Shown: piece after piece, positions 34,881 through 45,684 of the stretch
Layout of the letters: each line of letters opens with the position of its first letter
How positions within the stretch are numbered: the first letter of the stretch is position 1
DNA from: Flagellimonas onchidii
GTDB lineage: Bacteria > Bacteroidota > Bacteroidia > Flavobacteriales > Flavobacteriaceae
DNA: 64,000 nt
Assembly (NCBI RefSeq): GCF_004804315.1
Contig: NZ_SRXX01000010.1
Coordinates: 119,894-183,893, forward strand
Direction of reading: 5' to 3'
The notes under the pieces: generated by a model
Told to the model about the DNA's origin: nothing
The model's database searches: none
The model's input: the letters and a program-made list of their open reading frames with translations, nothing else
Program-made: the position numbers and the translations under genes

Positions 34881-36245
34881 CTAAAAAAGATGTTTGACCC
34901 ATTTCGCGATTCGCTCCGGTAATTTATACGGAGCATATCTCAATGGAGGGTCTATCCAATTTCCTCTTTTTACAATCGCTTTTTTGTGCGAAAACAAATC
35001 GAATGATGTTTTTCCATGATAGGCACCAATACCACTATGACCCGTTCCTCCGAAAGGAAGCTTTTTATTAGCTATCTGAATCACGGTATCATTGATTGCG
35101 CCTCCTCCAAAACCATACTTTGTAATGCATCTTTTTTGAAAGGCTTTTTTTCCTGAAAACACATATGCTGCCAAAGGTTTTTCATATCGTTTTATGACGG
35201 CATCAATATCAGATTCGTCCTTATAGGATAAAATTGGTAAAATAGGGCCAAAAATTTCACCTTGCATCAATGGACTATCCAAATCAGGTTCGTCCACCAA
35301 AGTAAGACCAAGGAAACAATCTTCATCCACTGTTTCTCCCCCATAAAGTACCTGTTGACCTTCTAAAAGCAATTTCATGCGACTGTAGTGTCGTTCACTT
35401 ACAACCCTTGCCAAATCAGGTGATTGAGATTGCTTATCTCCATAAGAAGCGACTATTTTGTTCTTCAGGGCCTCAATCAATTTATTTTTGACCGCATGCT
35501 TTACCAAAACATAATCAGGAGCAATACAGGTTTGCCCCAGGTTTATGGACTTACCCCAAACAATCCGTTTGGCTGCAAGCGATATATTAGCCGTCTCATC
35601 CACTATGCATGGATTTTTTCCGCCCAACTCCAAAGTCACCGGGGTCAAATGTTTGGCTGCGCTTTCATATACAATTTTCCCTACTTGTGTACTTCCTGTA
35701 AAAAAGATATGATTCCATCGTTGGGCCAATAGCGCCTGCGATACCTCAACTCCACCCTGTACAACTGCCACATATTCATCATCAAACACTTTGTTAATGA
35801 TTTTTTCAACGATTGCTGAAGTGTTTGGAGTAAGTTCCGAAGGTTTTACCACCATAGTGTTACCTGCAGCAATTGCTCCCACCATGGGAGCCAAAGTCAA
35901 CTGAAAAGGGTAATTCCATGGAGCAATGACCAAAATTTGACCTAGCGGCTCACTATAGACATAATTTCTGGATGGAAAGTTGGCTAAATTCCCTGAAATC
36001 CTTTCTGGCCGAGCCCACATCTCCAGATTCTTAAGCATTGTATTGATTTCAGCCAGCACGAATTGCGTCTCTGCAATAAACGTTTCGAACCGCGGTTTTT
36101 TGAAATCAGCATAGATGGCCTCGGCAATCGCACCTTCCTGGTTTATAATTTCATCCCGCAACTGCTTTAGGGCTTTTTTTCTGAAAGAAACTTCTCTTGT
36201 CTTTTGGGTTGAAAAAAATGCCTTTTGCTTTTCTATGATCTCCAT
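34881..36245 (-). CDS. Aldehyde dehydrogenase
   Basis: 454 residues of the ALDH superfamily, in the shorter class 3-like group. Visible are PWNYPFQL, the catalytic Glu in VTLELGGKNP, the catalytic Cys in GQTCIAPDYVLV (about residue 240) and the C-terminal FGGGAINDTV and FGGTGHSGIG motifs. It oxidises aldehydes, probably fatty or aromatic, with NAD(P). It stands alone between umuC and the PKD lipoprotein gene, and no pathway context is visible. Confidence 0.94.
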   Translation of the reverse strand: MEIIEKQKAFFSTQKTREVSFRKKALKQLRDEIINQEGAIAEAIYADFKKPRFETFIAETQFVLAEINTMLKNLEMWARPERISGNLANFPSRNYVYSEPLGQILVIAPWNYPFQLTLAPMVGAIAAGNTMVVKPSELTPNTSAIVEKIINKVFDDEYVAVVQGGVEVSQALLAQRWNHIFFTGSTQVGKIVYESAAKHLTPVTLELGGKNPCIVDETANISLAAKRIVWGKSINLGQTCIAPDYVLVKHAVKNKLIEALKNKIVASYGDKQSQSPDLARVVSERHYSRMKLLLEGQQVLYGGETVDEDCFLGLTLVDEPDLDSPLMQGEIFGPILPILSYKDESDIDAVIKRYEKPLAAYVFSGKKAFQKRCITKYGFGGGAINDTVIQIANKKLPFGGTGHSGIGAYHGKTSFDLFSHKKAIVKRGNWIDPPLRYAPYKLPERIAKWVKHLF

Positions 36246-36328
36246 AAGTATATTCTTGCCCTTTATCCAATATGCAATTTATTTAATTTTTTTTCCGTAA
36301 GGTTTGTTCACATTATTGGATAATTCTT

Positions 36329-37267
36329 CTAGTTTGCTTCCAAGGTTAAATGAAAAAGCAATGTAGGAAAATTGGCCAAAGCAGGTTCCGTATGGATCTC
36401 CAAAGCAATTTTCATGATATCTGCAGTAAGTTCTTTTACTATCACCACTGTTTTAATGGTTCCTTCATCATCAAATGTTTCTTTTTCCTTGAACCCAAGA
36501 TATTCATCCAACACCAAATATTTTTTATCGGTAAACTGTACCGGAACAACACCAGTACTGGTCAAGGCATTTATAGTAAAATCTCCTTCCCTAAGTTCCC
36601 ACGTTGCATTTGTTTTTGAGGTATACAGCACATTGGCCAAGGGCACATTGGCCTGATCGAAGGAAACTGCTGCTATATTGGGTGCATGTTCTGGGGTAAC
36701 GCTAGCAAACACGAGACTCATCAAACTTTGTCCATCCTTATTGTCAACCACGTAGGTCCCATCATGAATAAAAGTAAAAGTGTCTTCGTATGAAGCACCC
36801 AATCCCACAGCATCCAATAGGTTATCTATGGAAGGTATCAAAATTCCCAGATTATCTTCTATCAATCCGGCACCTTCTCCACCCACAAGTAATTTTTTGA
36901 GTCGCCATGGCTTTCCTTCGGGTCTTGCTGGACCGCCTGTCAACAAGATTAAATCAGATTCCTGGATGGTCACTTCCTTGGTTTCCGTGAAGGAGTCATT
37001 GGCACTTGTTACCGTAAGTGATACAGAATAAGTTCCAGCAGCGGCATAGGCATGTTTCGGATCTTCTTCCGAGCTTGAATTGCCATCACCAAAATCCCAT
37101 TGAATGGTGTCGTTATTGGCTACTGTGCCATTGAAAATAACTTCGGCACCTTCTACCAAAAACTGGAAATCTGCTAAGGGGCTTGGAACAGTATCGTCAT
37201 TTGAACAATTCAGCACAAATATCCCCAAAATCGTCAAACAAATTAGCTTTATATGTTTCATCTTCAA
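36329..37267 (-). CDS. PKD-domain surface lipoprotein of the SusCD locus
   Basis: 312 residues. A lipoprotein signal ends near LNC (Cys22; start at 37267 or two codons later). A PKD domain follows (about 30-105, with IQWDFGDGNSSSEEDPKHAY), then a beta-rich region of unknown fold up to the end. It is the last gene after SusC and SusD, 9 bases behind SusD, the position usually held by a surface glycan- or ligand-binding lipoprotein. It may present the same substrate to the SusCD pair. No enzyme motif is seen. Confidence 0.85.
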   Translation of the reverse strand: MKMKHIKLICLTILGIFVLNCSNDDTVPSPLADFQFLVEGAEVIFNGTVANNDTIQWDFGDGNSSSEEDPKHAYAAAGTYSVSLTVTSANDSFTETKEVTIQESDLILLTGGPARPEGKPWRLKKLLVGGEGAGLIEDNLGILIPSIDNLLDAVGLGASYEDTFTFIHDGTYVVDNKDGQSLMSLVFASVTPEHAPNIAAVSFDQANVPLANVLYTSKTNATWELREGDFTINALTSTGVVPVQFTDKKYLVLDEYLGFKEKETFDDEGTIKTVVIVKELTADIMKIALEIHTEPALANFPTLLFHLTLEAN

Positions 37268-37276
37268 TATTTTATA

Positions 37277-38746
37277 TTAGTTTTTATCCCACCATACGGG
37301 AGTATCAATTGCATTGGCCCCTTGTCTTGCTATGGCTTCCTCAACATTGGTCTTATTGGAGCTCAGCTCAAAGGTGCTGTAAAGAAACCGTGTTGGAAGC
37401 ACCCCATTGGTCACTCCCTTATCAAGATTATCAGCGGTCCGTTGTTCAATTTCAGGGTACCCTGTACGTCTAACATGCGACCATCCTTCAAAATAATCGG
37501 GGATTAAGGCCAGCCACATTTGGGTACCGATTTTCAACTCTCCGTCACCAGCACTCAAACTAGCTATTGGGGAAGCCAAAAATGTTGTAATCAAATCTGA
37601 GGAAATGTTCCATTGTTGCAGTGATGTTTCAATCCCTTTTCTATATAAGGTAGTTGCAGTTCCCAAATCATTATCATAGACCAAAGCAGCTTCAGCACGT
37701 AGCAACCATACTTCTGAAGCGGTCATAAGATAAAGTTCACTCTCTGGTAAAGAAAGTGAAATTCCTATGTCGGATTTATTGGCAAAATCGGAATTACCAA
37801 AGGCAACATCAGTAAGTCCGTTGGTCATACCACTAAATTGTCCATTTCCATCTGGTGTCACAAAAACTGGTAAACGAGGGTCATCGGTAGATTGAAGCTG
37901 ATCAATCAACATTGTAGACATTTTAATCGAGGGAAAACCCGTTCGACTGATAAACCATGGATTCCCATTTCCCTCAGTCTGTACCATGGTCACATTATGT
38001 CCATTTTCTTCCATCAATGGTTCATTAAGGCATTGGGCTACAGTTTGTTCAGAGAATGAAATATCCACATACCTAAGGCGCATGGCCAAACGCAAACGAA
38101 CACTATTGGCAAAGCGCGCCCATTTATCCATATCATTACCAAAGACAAAATCGCTTGGACCATATCCCCTTTCTGGATTTGCAGTTTTAAGCACCTTAAT
38201 GCTATTCCCTAACCGGGCTATCAAATCTTTATAAATTTCGGATTGAGAATCGTATTTAGGAGTTATTATATCACCTGTTTTTCCTTTACCTCCTTCTGTA
38301 TATGGAATATCTCCAAAAGCATCCGTAAGCTTGGCATAACCCAACACTGCGATTATTTGTGCAATGGCATGACGGACTTCATTTTCACGTTCTCCTTCCA
38401 AGGTAAGAAAAAGGGCTTCTTCGATATGTTTAATTGGTCCGCCGTACATTCCCGTGAACATTTGGTTGTACTGCAAATCAAAATTATCTCCGTATTGGTC
38501 CGGAAACCTTGCAGTGCTTCCAGCAACAAAATAATGCCCATAATGCCCGGCAAAACTTACTGCTGAAACACCTGAAGTGCCCAAGAAGAGTTCCCTGGTC
38601 GCTTTGGTGAACAGTGCTGCATCATCAATATCGGTTACAGCATTCGGATTGTCCCTTAAATCATCCAGTTGCTTATCACAAGATGTAAAAGCCACTATTA
38701 TCGAGAATGCGACAAGACTTTTTATGATACTACTTTTATATTTCAT
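37277..38746 (-). CDS. SusD/RagB-like lipoprotein (SusD-like_2 type)
   Basis: 489 residues. The signal ends in TSC (Cys23), followed by [14 protein letters not shown], typical of the SusD-like_2 group, which often binds peptides or non-starch ligands. Helical repeats cover most of the chain, with [15 protein letters not shown] near residue 335 and a C-terminal VWWDKN. SusD proteins form the lid of the SusC barrel at the cell surface. It is paired with SusC, 11 bases downstream of it. Confidence 0.93.
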   Translation of the reverse strand: MKYKSSIIKSLVAFSIIVAFTSCDKQLDDLRDNPNAVTDIDDAALFTKATRELFLGTSGVSAVSFAGHYGHYFVAGSTARFPDQYGDNFDLQYNQMFTGMYGGPIKHIEEALFLTLEGERENEVRHAIAQIIAVLGYAKLTDAFGDIPYTEGGKGKTGDIITPKYDSQSEIYKDLIARLGNSIKVLKTANPERGYGPSDFVFGNDMDKWARFANSVRLRLAMRLRYVDISFSEQTVAQCLNEPLMEENGHNVTMVQTEGNGNPWFISRTGFPSIKMSTMLIDQLQSTDDPRLPVFVTPDGNGQFSGMTNGLTDVAFGNSDFANKSDIGISLSLPESELYLMTASEVWLLRAEAALVYDNDLGTATTLYRKGIETSLQQWNISSDLITTFLASPIASLSAGDGELKIGTQMWLALIPDYFEGWSHVRRTGYPEIEQRTADNLDKGVTNGVLPTRFLYSTFELSSNKTNVEEAIARQGANAIDTPVWWDKN

Positions 38747-38757
38747 GATAGGTGCTT

Positions 38758-41700
38758 TTAAAAGTTAACTTTAAGGTTAAGGCCCATGCTCCGGGTAGAT
38801 GGCAATGATGAGTGTTCAAAGGCCGTTCCGGTTGAACCACTACTGTATCCTGATTCGGGATCGATATCTTCTGCTGCATTGTAAAAGAAGAGTAGGTTCC
38901 TTCCCACAGCAGAAATGCTGACCGACTGCAATGGTGTGCCCCTTAAGTGTTTCTTGGGAAAATTATACGTCAAGGTCACTTCCTTAAGCCTGACATTTGT
39001 GGCATCCAATATTTGATTGACAGCAATTTGATTGGAGAAAATATCCGTAAACTGTTTTAACATGGCCGTAGTGGCTGTTTCATTGACAAATCCCGTGTTC
39101 TCATTTATCCCATCTTCGACAATACCGGTTTCACGACCTTCCAAACTACGGGCGTCCGTACCAAAGAACATGCGATATGCCCTCCCATAGGAATAAAACT
39201 CTCCTCCCTTCTGAACACTAACAAGCGCATTAAGGGTAAGGTTTTTGTATCTAAAACTATTACTGATACCTCCGTACCAATCTGGATTAATGCTTCCCAT
39301 TTTAATGCGTTCCCCTTTTTGGGCAAGGCCTTCGTTCGTAATCAATTTGCGTCCAAAATTGTCCCGGAGGAAATCATTGCCATAGAGGGTCCCAAATTCT
39401 TCTCCTGGCCTGGCTTCTACCGAAACCCCCTGCAAGTTATTGAGCACAATACTTTCCAATCCTTCATTTAATGATACTACCTTAGAGTTACTTTTTGTGA
39501 AGTTTGCGCTTAGATTCCAACTAAACGAATCGGAATCAAAAGGCACCAGTCCCAGCAACACCTCAACACCTTTGTTTTGAATTTCCCCAGCATTAACAAC
39601 TTTAGAAGAAAAACCAGATGCTCCTGAGATGGGTACCGCCATAATCTGATCTTTCGTACTGGTTTGATAGTAGGTAGCATCCAAAGTGATACGATTGTTA
39701 AAAAACCCCAGCTCTGCTCCTACTTCCCAACTCTCTGAAATCTCAGGCCTTAAATCAAAGTTGGGAAGGCTTGATGGTATGGAGGCAACAGTATAGGGCA
39801 AGGTAACCGTCTGGTCTATGGTATAAACTGCCTGGGTACGATAGGGTGCCGTATCGTTCCCGACACGGGCAAAAGACCCCCTTAACTTACCTATATTAAG
39901 TACATTCCCCTCAATTCCCAATATTCTACTGAAAAGAACACTTAAGTTTTCGGAATGGTACCAATAGGAGTCATTATCCTTTGGCAATGCGGAGGAGTTA
40001 TCGTTCCTCAGGGTTGCATCGAAGTAAATCATTCCCCCATAGCCTAATTGTGCAAGGCCATAAAATGAATAGATATCTTTTTCTGATCTTGACTCTCTAC
40101 TAAAAGTATTCAAGTAATTGGAGATGTTGTAAAATTCAGGCACCTTACTACTGTTTCCCCAAACATTAATGTCTTTTCCAAATTCGCTTCTGTAATTGGA
40201 ACCCAAACTGAACGAAAGATCTAAATTCTTAGCTCTAGGTGTATAGGTGGCCAATATATCCGAATTCCATATTCCAAAATTTCCTGAGCCATGGGAATAT
40301 TGCCCAAGTCCATTGGCAATGGCCTGAGCTCCCCTAGGGGCATGGGAAACATTGTCGTAGGTTTGATAGTCCAATCCTGTTTTGGCAGTAACATTGATTT
40401 TTGGAGTCGCTTTCCAGTTCAATCCCAAGTGACCCTGGAAACGATCTCTTACATCAGTGTTCTTTACATTATTTTTGGCCCAATATGGGTTGTTGAACGT
40501 ATTGTCCAGGTTCCATTTAATTTCCTCACCATTGGCATTTATCGTATTGTTCCTCACATCTTCCAAACGGATGTCCCTCGGCATTAATGAAAGTTGTAGC
40601 GTTGTATTGGCAGAGCCTTCGGCCAATGAAGGGCGATTTCTCACTTTGGCATTTATATAGGTCACTTTCCCATCAATACTTAAATCCTTGGTAAGTTTAC
40701 TTGTCCCACGTATATTGATGGTTTGTTTGGATAGGGTATTGTTGCTGATAATGCCCTGTGCACTTTCATTGGTCACAGCTATTCTAAACGACCCTTTTTC
40801 CGAAGCTCCCTCAAATGCTACGGTGTTGGCCATATTGTGGCCTGTGGAATAAAATTGCTTATATGGATTTCCTTGGGGTAAATAGGCATCAGTCTGTCCA
40901 AGCCAATTGGTATAGGATTGTCCTTCCATTCGAGGGCCCCAGCTCCAAGAAAAAGGATAATCAAGAACTGGACGGCCATCAGCATTGATAGGGGCAAATT
41001 GATCAAAAGCTCCAGTTCCATATTCGTTTTGTAAATCCGGTGTCAAAAAAACATCGGTCAAAGTAAAGGTTGAGTTGACAGAGATTCCGATACCCTTCTT
41101 TTGGGTTCCTGTTTTAGTCGTTATGAGGATTACCCCATTTATGCCCAATGATCCATATGCGGCGGCAGCTCCAGCACCTTTTAATACGCTGATAGACTCC
41201 ACATCATCAGGATTGATGTCCGCAAGGGCATCCCCACTGTCAATACCTCCAGAAGATCCAGCTCCTCCAAACCCATTGTTGATAGGAATTCCATCAATGA
41301 CCACTAAGGGACGATTGGAACCATTTATTGTGGTTACACCACGCAATAACACCCTACTCGACCCATCTACTCCAGTATTCGATTGTGTTATCTGCAAACC
41401 GGATACCTTACCGGATAACGAGTTCATAACATTATTTTCACGGGCCACATTCACCTGATCGGCCTGTACCTGAGAAATGGAATAACCAAGCGATTCCTTG
41501 TCCCGTTCAATGTTAAGAGCTGAGACCACTACTTCTTTCATTTGTACCAAATCTGGTTCCATGAAAACCGTTATGGGGTTTTGGTTTAAGATGGTCACTT
41601 CTTTGGTTTTGTACCCCACATAGGAAAATACAAGTATATCATTCAAATTGGCCACAATACTATAATTGCCATCAAAATCAGTACTTGTTCCATTTTGGGT

Positions 41701-41835
41701 GTTCTTGACCACAATGGTCACGCCCAATAAGGGTACGTTGGTGTTTTGCTCCATGACATTTCCAGTCATGGTGATTTGTGCTTTTACAAAAAGTGATGTG
41801 CCCAGCAGGGCAATCATTATTAATAATCGCTTCAT
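38758..41835 (-). CDS. SusC/RagA TonB-linked outer membrane transporter
   Basis: 1025 residues from the ATG at 41835, which gives a signal peptide ([19 protein letters not shown]). An upstream in-frame start at 42006 overlaps the previous gene and is rejected. A carboxypeptidase-like beta-sandwich (about 25-100), a plug with GLQIT and [22 protein letters not shown] motifs (about 110-230) and a beta-barrel ending in [10 protein letters not shown] follow. It imports a ligand captured by SusD using TonB energy. The locus lacks glycosidases or peptidases, so its ligand is not a typical polysaccharide by context. Confidence 0.95.
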   Translation of the reverse strand: MKRLLIMIALLGTSLFVKAQITMTGNVMEQNTNVPLLGVTIVVKNTQNGTSTDFDGNYSIVANLNDILVFSYVGYKTKEVTILNQNPITVFMEPDLVQMKEVVVSALNIERDKESLGYSISQVQADQVNVARENNVMNSLSGKVSGLQITQSNTGVDGSSRVLLRGVTTINGSNRPLVVIDGIPINNGFGGAGSSGGIDSGDALADINPDDVESISVLKGAGAAAAYGSLGINGVILITTKTGTQKKGIGISVNSTFTLTDVFLTPDLQNEYGTGAFDQFAPINADGRPVLDYPFSWSWGPRMEGQSYTNWLGQTDAYLPQGNPYKQFYSTGHNMANTVAFEGASEKGSFRIAVTNESAQGIISNNTLSKQTINIRGTSKLTKDLSIDGKVTYINAKVRNRPSLAEGSANTTLQLSLMPRDIRLEDVRNNTINANGEEIKWNLDNTFNNPYWAKNNVKNTDVRDRFQGHLGLNWKATPKINVTAKTGLDYQTYDNVSHAPRGAQAIANGLGQYSHGSGNFGIWNSDILATYTPRAKNLDLSFSLGSNYRSEFGKDINVWGNSSKVPEFYNISNYLNTFSRESRSEKDIYSFYGLAQLGYGGMIYFDATLRNDNSSALPKDNDSYWYHSENLSVLFSRILGIEGNVLNIGKLRGSFARVGNDTAPYRTQAVYTIDQTVTLPYTVASIPSSLPNFDLRPEISESWEVGAELGFFNNRITLDATYYQTSTKDQIMAVPISGASGFSSKVVNAGEIQNKGVEVLLGLVPFDSDSFSWNLSANFTKSNSKVVSLNEGLESIVLNNLQGVSVEARPGEEFGTLYGNDFLRDNFGRKLITNEGLAQKGERIKMGSINPDWYGGISNSFRYKNLTLNALVSVQKGGEFYSYGRAYRMFFGTDARSLEGRETGIVEDGINENTGFVNETATTAMLKQFTDIFSNQIAVNQILDATNVRLKEVTLTYNFPKKHLRGTPLQSVSISAVGRNLLFFYNAAEDIDPESGYSSGSTGTAFEHSSLPSTRSMGLNLKVNF

Positions 41836-41860
41836 ATTATAGTTCAGTTTTAAAAGTTGG

Positions 41861-43366
41861 TTAATCTTCGTCCATGGCCAGAATGTATTCTGCCACAGCC
41901 ATTTTTGCTTCGTCTGATAGGTAATCTTGCGGAGGCATTTCGGGATAATCCTTCCTAAGGTTTTTTGGATTATTGATATAGTCCACAATACCCTGTGGAT
42001 TTCCATTATGGATGGCCTGCATAATCTTGGTTGGCACTCCTATTAATCGTGTATTCCATGCATGACATCCAGCACACACGCCATAATAGGTGAGCTCTCC
42101 CAATTCTTCTTGGGATACCGACCTTGGAGCTACCGGTTCCGGTAACATATAGGTACGCACATTTTTGGTGTCTGTTATTGTAGCAACTCCATAACCACCA
42201 AGACCAAAAGTTCGATATCGCTCTTTATTTCGAATAGTACTTCCTACTCCGCCACCCACAGCTATTATGTCCGGCCCTTTGTTGGACAACTGAGTAAGCA
42301 TAATTGCCTTAAGTTCACCTACAGGATTGTTTCCATTATTCTGCATAAAATTGTCCAGAATGATCACCCGATCAGGGTTAGGTTCCGAATTAGGGTCGTT
42401 GGATAGGTTAGCGCCTTGGGCCAAATCTACGATAGTGATTCCCGAGTTGTCATTTCCTGTAATGATGTTATTTTCCACGATAACATCATCTGCGGCCATA
42501 ATAAGAATTCCTGTACCAGCTGGAATACCAGCTACAATGGAGCCCGGGGCTCCAAAGTTTTCGTGGTTGTTGTTTACCACAAAATTGTTTCGGATAATGA
42601 CATCAAAAGTGGTTTTAATAGGCAGGCCTGGGGTCACAAAAGCCAAGATTCCCCCAGTATTGTTATGGGCATAGTTACTTTCTACCAGACAATGGCGTGA
42701 GTTTTCTATTTCTATTCCGGCCACATTATCAAATACTTCATTGTGCTTTACATCTACATTATCACACATGCCCACATAAATGGCGGCATCTTCAATTTCA
42801 CTTAAAATGTTACCTTCGACAAGGCCGTTTTTCCCATATTGCGGAAATATCCCGTACACCCCGGTATCAATAATCCAGTTATTGCGTAGGACAAAATTAT
42901 TCCCGGCTTGCCCCATAATCCCATTCCCCTTGTATTCGATAATCTTGAAGTTCTCAATCAGAATATTATTTCCAGAATACAAAAAGGCATCGTTCAATTC
43001 TTTTTTTCCATCCAACGTGGGCCATTCTCCTTCTTTAATGATTCCCTGAAGGGCTATATCATCCTTGTCGATATACACGGTCTCCGTATAAACGCCCGGA
43101 TACACCCTTATCAAATCTCCCGGATTTGCTTCTTTCACAGCTTCTTGAATAGATTCCCCATCCCTAACCTCAAGGATATTCCCGTCATAGGTGTTGAGGT
43201 TGACTGTTTGGGTGCTATCGCTGCTCATTTGAGCTCCACTATACCTCAACCCAGTCGGCAAGGGAGCTGTGGTGTCTGAACTTCCACCGAAAAATGTTTT
43301 TCCCAGAAAGATGCCCGCTATCAACAAGATTAAGGCCACAATTATTTTTGATACAACTTTCTTCAT
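41861..43366 (-). CDS. Parallel beta-helix protein fused to a mono-haem cytochrome c domain
   Basis: 501 residues: an N-terminal membrane anchor or signal (about 6-25), a right-handed beta-helix (about 60-390, with repeated N-x-I/V-x-x-N-x-I/V turns such as VIIRNNFVVNNN and VIVENNIITGND) and a C-terminal c-type cytochrome (about 415-500) with the CAGCH haem site and a later MPPQDYLSDEA segment for the distal Met. Secreted beta-helix proteins of related type occur in gene pairs of unknown function. Here the helix and haem domain are in one chain, between a di-haem peroxidase gene and SusC. It could be an electron partner of that peroxidase at the cell surface. Confidence 0.88.
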   Translation of the reverse strand: MKKVVSKIIVALILLIAGIFLGKTFFGGSSDTTAPLPTGLRYSGAQMSSDSTQTVNLNTYDGNILEVRDGESIQEAVKEANPGDLIRVYPGVYTETVYIDKDDIALQGIIKEGEWPTLDGKKELNDAFLYSGNNILIENFKIIEYKGNGIMGQAGNNFVLRNNWIIDTGVYGIFPQYGKNGLVEGNILSEIEDAAIYVGMCDNVDVKHNEVFDNVAGIEIENSRHCLVESNYAHNNTGGILAFVTPGLPIKTTFDVIIRNNFVVNNNHENFGAPGSIVAGIPAGTGILIMAADDVIVENNIITGNDNSGITIVDLAQGANLSNDPNSEPNPDRVIILDNFMQNNGNNPVGELKAIMLTQLSNKGPDIIAVGGGVGSTIRNKERYRTFGLGGYGVATITDTKNVRTYMLPEPVAPRSVSQEELGELTYYGVCAGCHAWNTRLIGVPTKIMQAIHNGNPQGIVDYINNPKNLRKDYPEMPPQDYLSDEAKMAVAEYILAMDED

Positions 43367-43380
43367 TATATATGTTTTGG

Positions 43381-44595
43381 TTAACTATTTGTTTTATGCT
43401 TTGTTGATGGCAATGTTTTTGGTATTCGCGGCATAAAGGATTCATCTGTAAGGGTGTGTAGAAAATCTACCAAGCGATTCAATTCTTTATCAGTTAATTG
43501 AGGCTCCCAGATATGCCAATGAATAATCAAATCTTCATTTTCGGGAACCGCATGCCCCCTTCCACCAGTGTAAAAAGCAACAGTCTCTTTAAGGGTCTTG
43601 AATCTTCCTGAGTGCATATAAGGTGCTGTTTTGGCAATATTTCGTAGACTGGGCACCTTAAATCCTCCACGGAGGGTTTTATCTTTTGATGGGACTTCCG
43701 CTCCAGGGTCCAATGGCAATCCATCAGGTTCAGGACTTCCGATTACCGCTATTTGTTGATTGGTGAACAAGGGAGGGGTATGACATTCCGCACAGCGAGC
43801 CACAAAAGACCTGAAAATATTCAGTCCCTCTATTTCATTTTGATTCAACGCTTGGTGATATCCATGAGCATATTGGTCGTATTTACTGTTCAATGAAATC
43901 AATGAGGCTTCAAAAGCTGTCAAAGCCGTATAAATTTCATCAAGCTGAATTGAATCCTTGCTATTCTTATTTGGAAATGCTTGGGCAAACAGGGCACGAT
44001 AATTCAAATTTTCATTCAAGGTTTTCAGAAGATTCTCAGGAGTATTTCCCATTTCTTCTTCGGAATACAAAGGACCTTGCATTTGTTTTTCCAAAGATTG
44101 GGCTCTGCCATCCCAGAAAAGCTGTTTCAAATAGCCCACATTCCATAAGGATGGTGCGCTTCTTTTCCCTTTTTTACCATGAATGCCAATGCTAGTAGCC
44201 ATTCCATCACCAAACCCTTTGTTGGGTTGATGACAGGTAGCACAAGAAATACTGCCATCCCCGGAGAGTGAGGGGTCAAAAAAGAGATATCTGCCCAAAT
44301 CTATTTGTTGAGGAGAAAAGCCTTCTCGAACGGGAGGTAATGCTGTTTTTAACCCTCCTACCCCTAAAGGGTTTTTGAGATTGTATTGCTTATATAGGTT
44401 TTGCGATATGCACTCATTGTTTTTGTTCTTTTTAAAACCAGGAGGACAGTTTGAGCTCAACTCATTTACCGTGATGTAAACTTCACTTTTAAATCCAGCC
44501 TCAAATCCGAATATTAGCCAACTTGATAGTACCACCAAAAAAACGGGTATCACCATCTTTGTCACAAGTGCACTTATTTTCCTTTTATAGGTCAT
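43381..44595 (-). CDS. Di-haem MauG/cytochrome c peroxidase-like protein
   Basis: 404 residues. After an N-terminal membrane segment (about 15-32) come two haem-binding sites, CATCH (first haem) and CAECH (second haem), and the family motifs RYLFFDPSLSGDGSISC, LFWDGRAQSLEKQ and APYMHSGRFKTLKE. The last carries residues around the second haem. Members reduce hydrogen peroxide or oxidise protein residues at long range (MauG). It heads the locus and is followed by the beta-helix/cytochrome protein after 14 bases, then SusC and SusD. A short Cys-containing insert (CPPGFKKNKNNEC) precedes the first haem domain. Confidence 0.92.
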   Translation of the reverse strand: MTYKRKISALVTKMVIPVFLVVLSSWLIFGFEAGFKSEVYITVNELSSNCPPGFKKNKNNECISQNLYKQYNLKNPLGVGGLKTALPPVREGFSPQQIDLGRYLFFDPSLSGDGSISCATCHQPNKGFGDGMATSIGIHGKKGKRSAPSLWNVGYLKQLFWDGRAQSLEKQMQGPLYSEEEMGNTPENLLKTLNENLNYRALFAQAFPNKNSKDSIQLDEIYTALTAFEASLISLNSKYDQYAHGYHQALNQNEIEGLNIFRSFVARCAECHTPPLFTNQQIAVIGSPEPDGLPLDPGAEVPSKDKTLRGGFKVPSLRNIAKTAPYMHSGRFKTLKETVAFYTGGRGHAVPENEDLIIHWHIWEPQLTDKELNRLVDFLHTLTDESFMPRIPKTLPSTKHKTNS

Positions 44596-44637
44596 TCCAT
44601 CATTCTAATCTTGATAAAGATTCAATCAATGCAAATC

Positions 44638-44661
44638 ATTCAACCAATATCTAGGTTGAAT
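44638..44661. promoter_or_regulatory. Perfect 8-bp inverted repeat before the peroxidase operon
   Basis: ATTCAACC at 44638-44645 and GGTTGAAT at 44654-44661 are exact inverse complements around an 8-base spacer, 43 bases before the peroxidase start. An additional GATTCAATC lies at 44619-44627. This is a good operator or leader-hairpin candidate. The nearest regulator gene encodes a membrane LytTR protein just upstream. Confidence 0.5.
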
Positions 44662-44740
44662 CCAAGATGTTTTCATGGTCAGCAAAATAAAATGCTCAAC
44701 CTTTTCAAGTGGCTGTTTTAAAAGGTTTTGTTACGAAAAA

Positions 44741-44764
44741 GGCCCATAAAGGTATTAATGGGCC
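44741..44764 (-). terminator. Rho-independent terminator of LytTR gene
   Basis: On the minus strand GGCCCAT and ATGGGCC form a 7-bp stem with a 10-base loop directly after the stop codon, followed by five T residues (44736-44740). It separates the LytTR gene from the peroxidase operon. Confidence 0.75.
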
Positions 44765-45598
44765 CTAATTGGGAAGGTGCGCTTTGAAGTTTTCGCGATA
44801 TCCAGATGAAACTGTCAAGGTTTCTTCAGGCATGTGTTTTACGCTCAATGAGTATCCTTTTCTTGTTTTTTTAACCGATGCCAAGTGAGCTATATTGACC
44901 ATATAAGAACGATGAATTCTGATAATGGACGAGTCCTCAATTTTATCCTCTAGTTCTTTGAGGCTACTTCGCACGAGCTCGCGAACTACTTTTTCTCCCT
45001 TCTTACAATAAAGTTCCAAATAGTTTCCGGCAGATTTTATGTAAAGGAGCTGCCCATATTTTATGGCTAATATAATTTTATCGTTCTCTCCCTTAATGAC
45101 CAACATGCTATTGGATCCTTGTTTAGAAATATCGATCTTATTTTCAAGCTCGGTAACTTTATTTACTTTTTCTATCACCCAGAAATAAATGAGCACTAAA
45201 ACATAGGGCACTACAGTAACCAATCCAACTTGTCTAACAGAAGTCAAAAAATCATCCCATTTTTCGGAAAATGCTTCCAATTCTGGCAAATACATTAGAT
45301 GAAAAACGTATGAAATCAGTAAAATCTCAAATACACCAAAAAGAACTAGGCTGTACAGTTTAAAATTATTCAACTTAAGAAGTCTTCTAACACCAAACTG
45401 AGTAGTTAAAAGAATAGCCGATCCAAGTAAGATATATTCATGAATCAAGCTTTTCCCCCACTGATTAATGTTAAAGGGAACATACACCAAAAGAAAGGCC
45501 AATGAAAAAAGCCCCACAAAACCTATAAGAATCAATCGGTTGCGAGTGGAGTCAAGATATGGGGTCCTTTGGAGGAGTATCGCCGTAAAGTCTTTCAT
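44765..45598 (-). CDS. Membrane LytTR-domain transcriptional regulator
   Basis: 277 residues. Four membrane segments lie in the N-terminal half (about 22-42, 50-68, 80-100, 128-148), then a linker, and a LytTR DNA-binding domain (about 170-277) with YIKSAGNYLELY and IRIHRSYMVNI. There is no receiver domain, so it senses something directly through its membrane part. It ends at a terminator and sits just before the peroxidase/beta-helix/SusCD operon on the same strand, making it a plausible regulator of it. Confidence 0.9.
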   Translation of the reverse strand: MKDFTAILLQRTPYLDSTRNRLILIGFVGLFSLAFLLVYVPFNINQWGKSLIHEYILLGSAILLTTQFGVRRLLKLNNFKLYSLVLFGVFEILLISYVFHLMYLPELEAFSEKWDDFLTSVRQVGLVTVVPYVLVLIYFWVIEKVNKVTELENKIDISKQGSNSMLVIKGENDKIILAIKYGQLLYIKSAGNYLELYCKKGEKVVRELVRSSLKELEDKIEDSSIIRIHRSYMVNIAHLASVKKTRKGYSLSVKHMPEETLTVSSGYRENFKAHLPN

Positions 45599-45684
45599 AA
45601 TAAAAAAGCCGCGTATTAGGCAGCCACTTTTATCGAAACTACTAAAAATAATTGAATGTCTCTGGGGTAGAGAAAATCCCTTTT

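Noticed and set aside
41836..42006. 57-residue N-terminal extension of SusC
   Set aside because: It lies inside the beta-helix/cytochrome gene and precedes an evident signal peptide.
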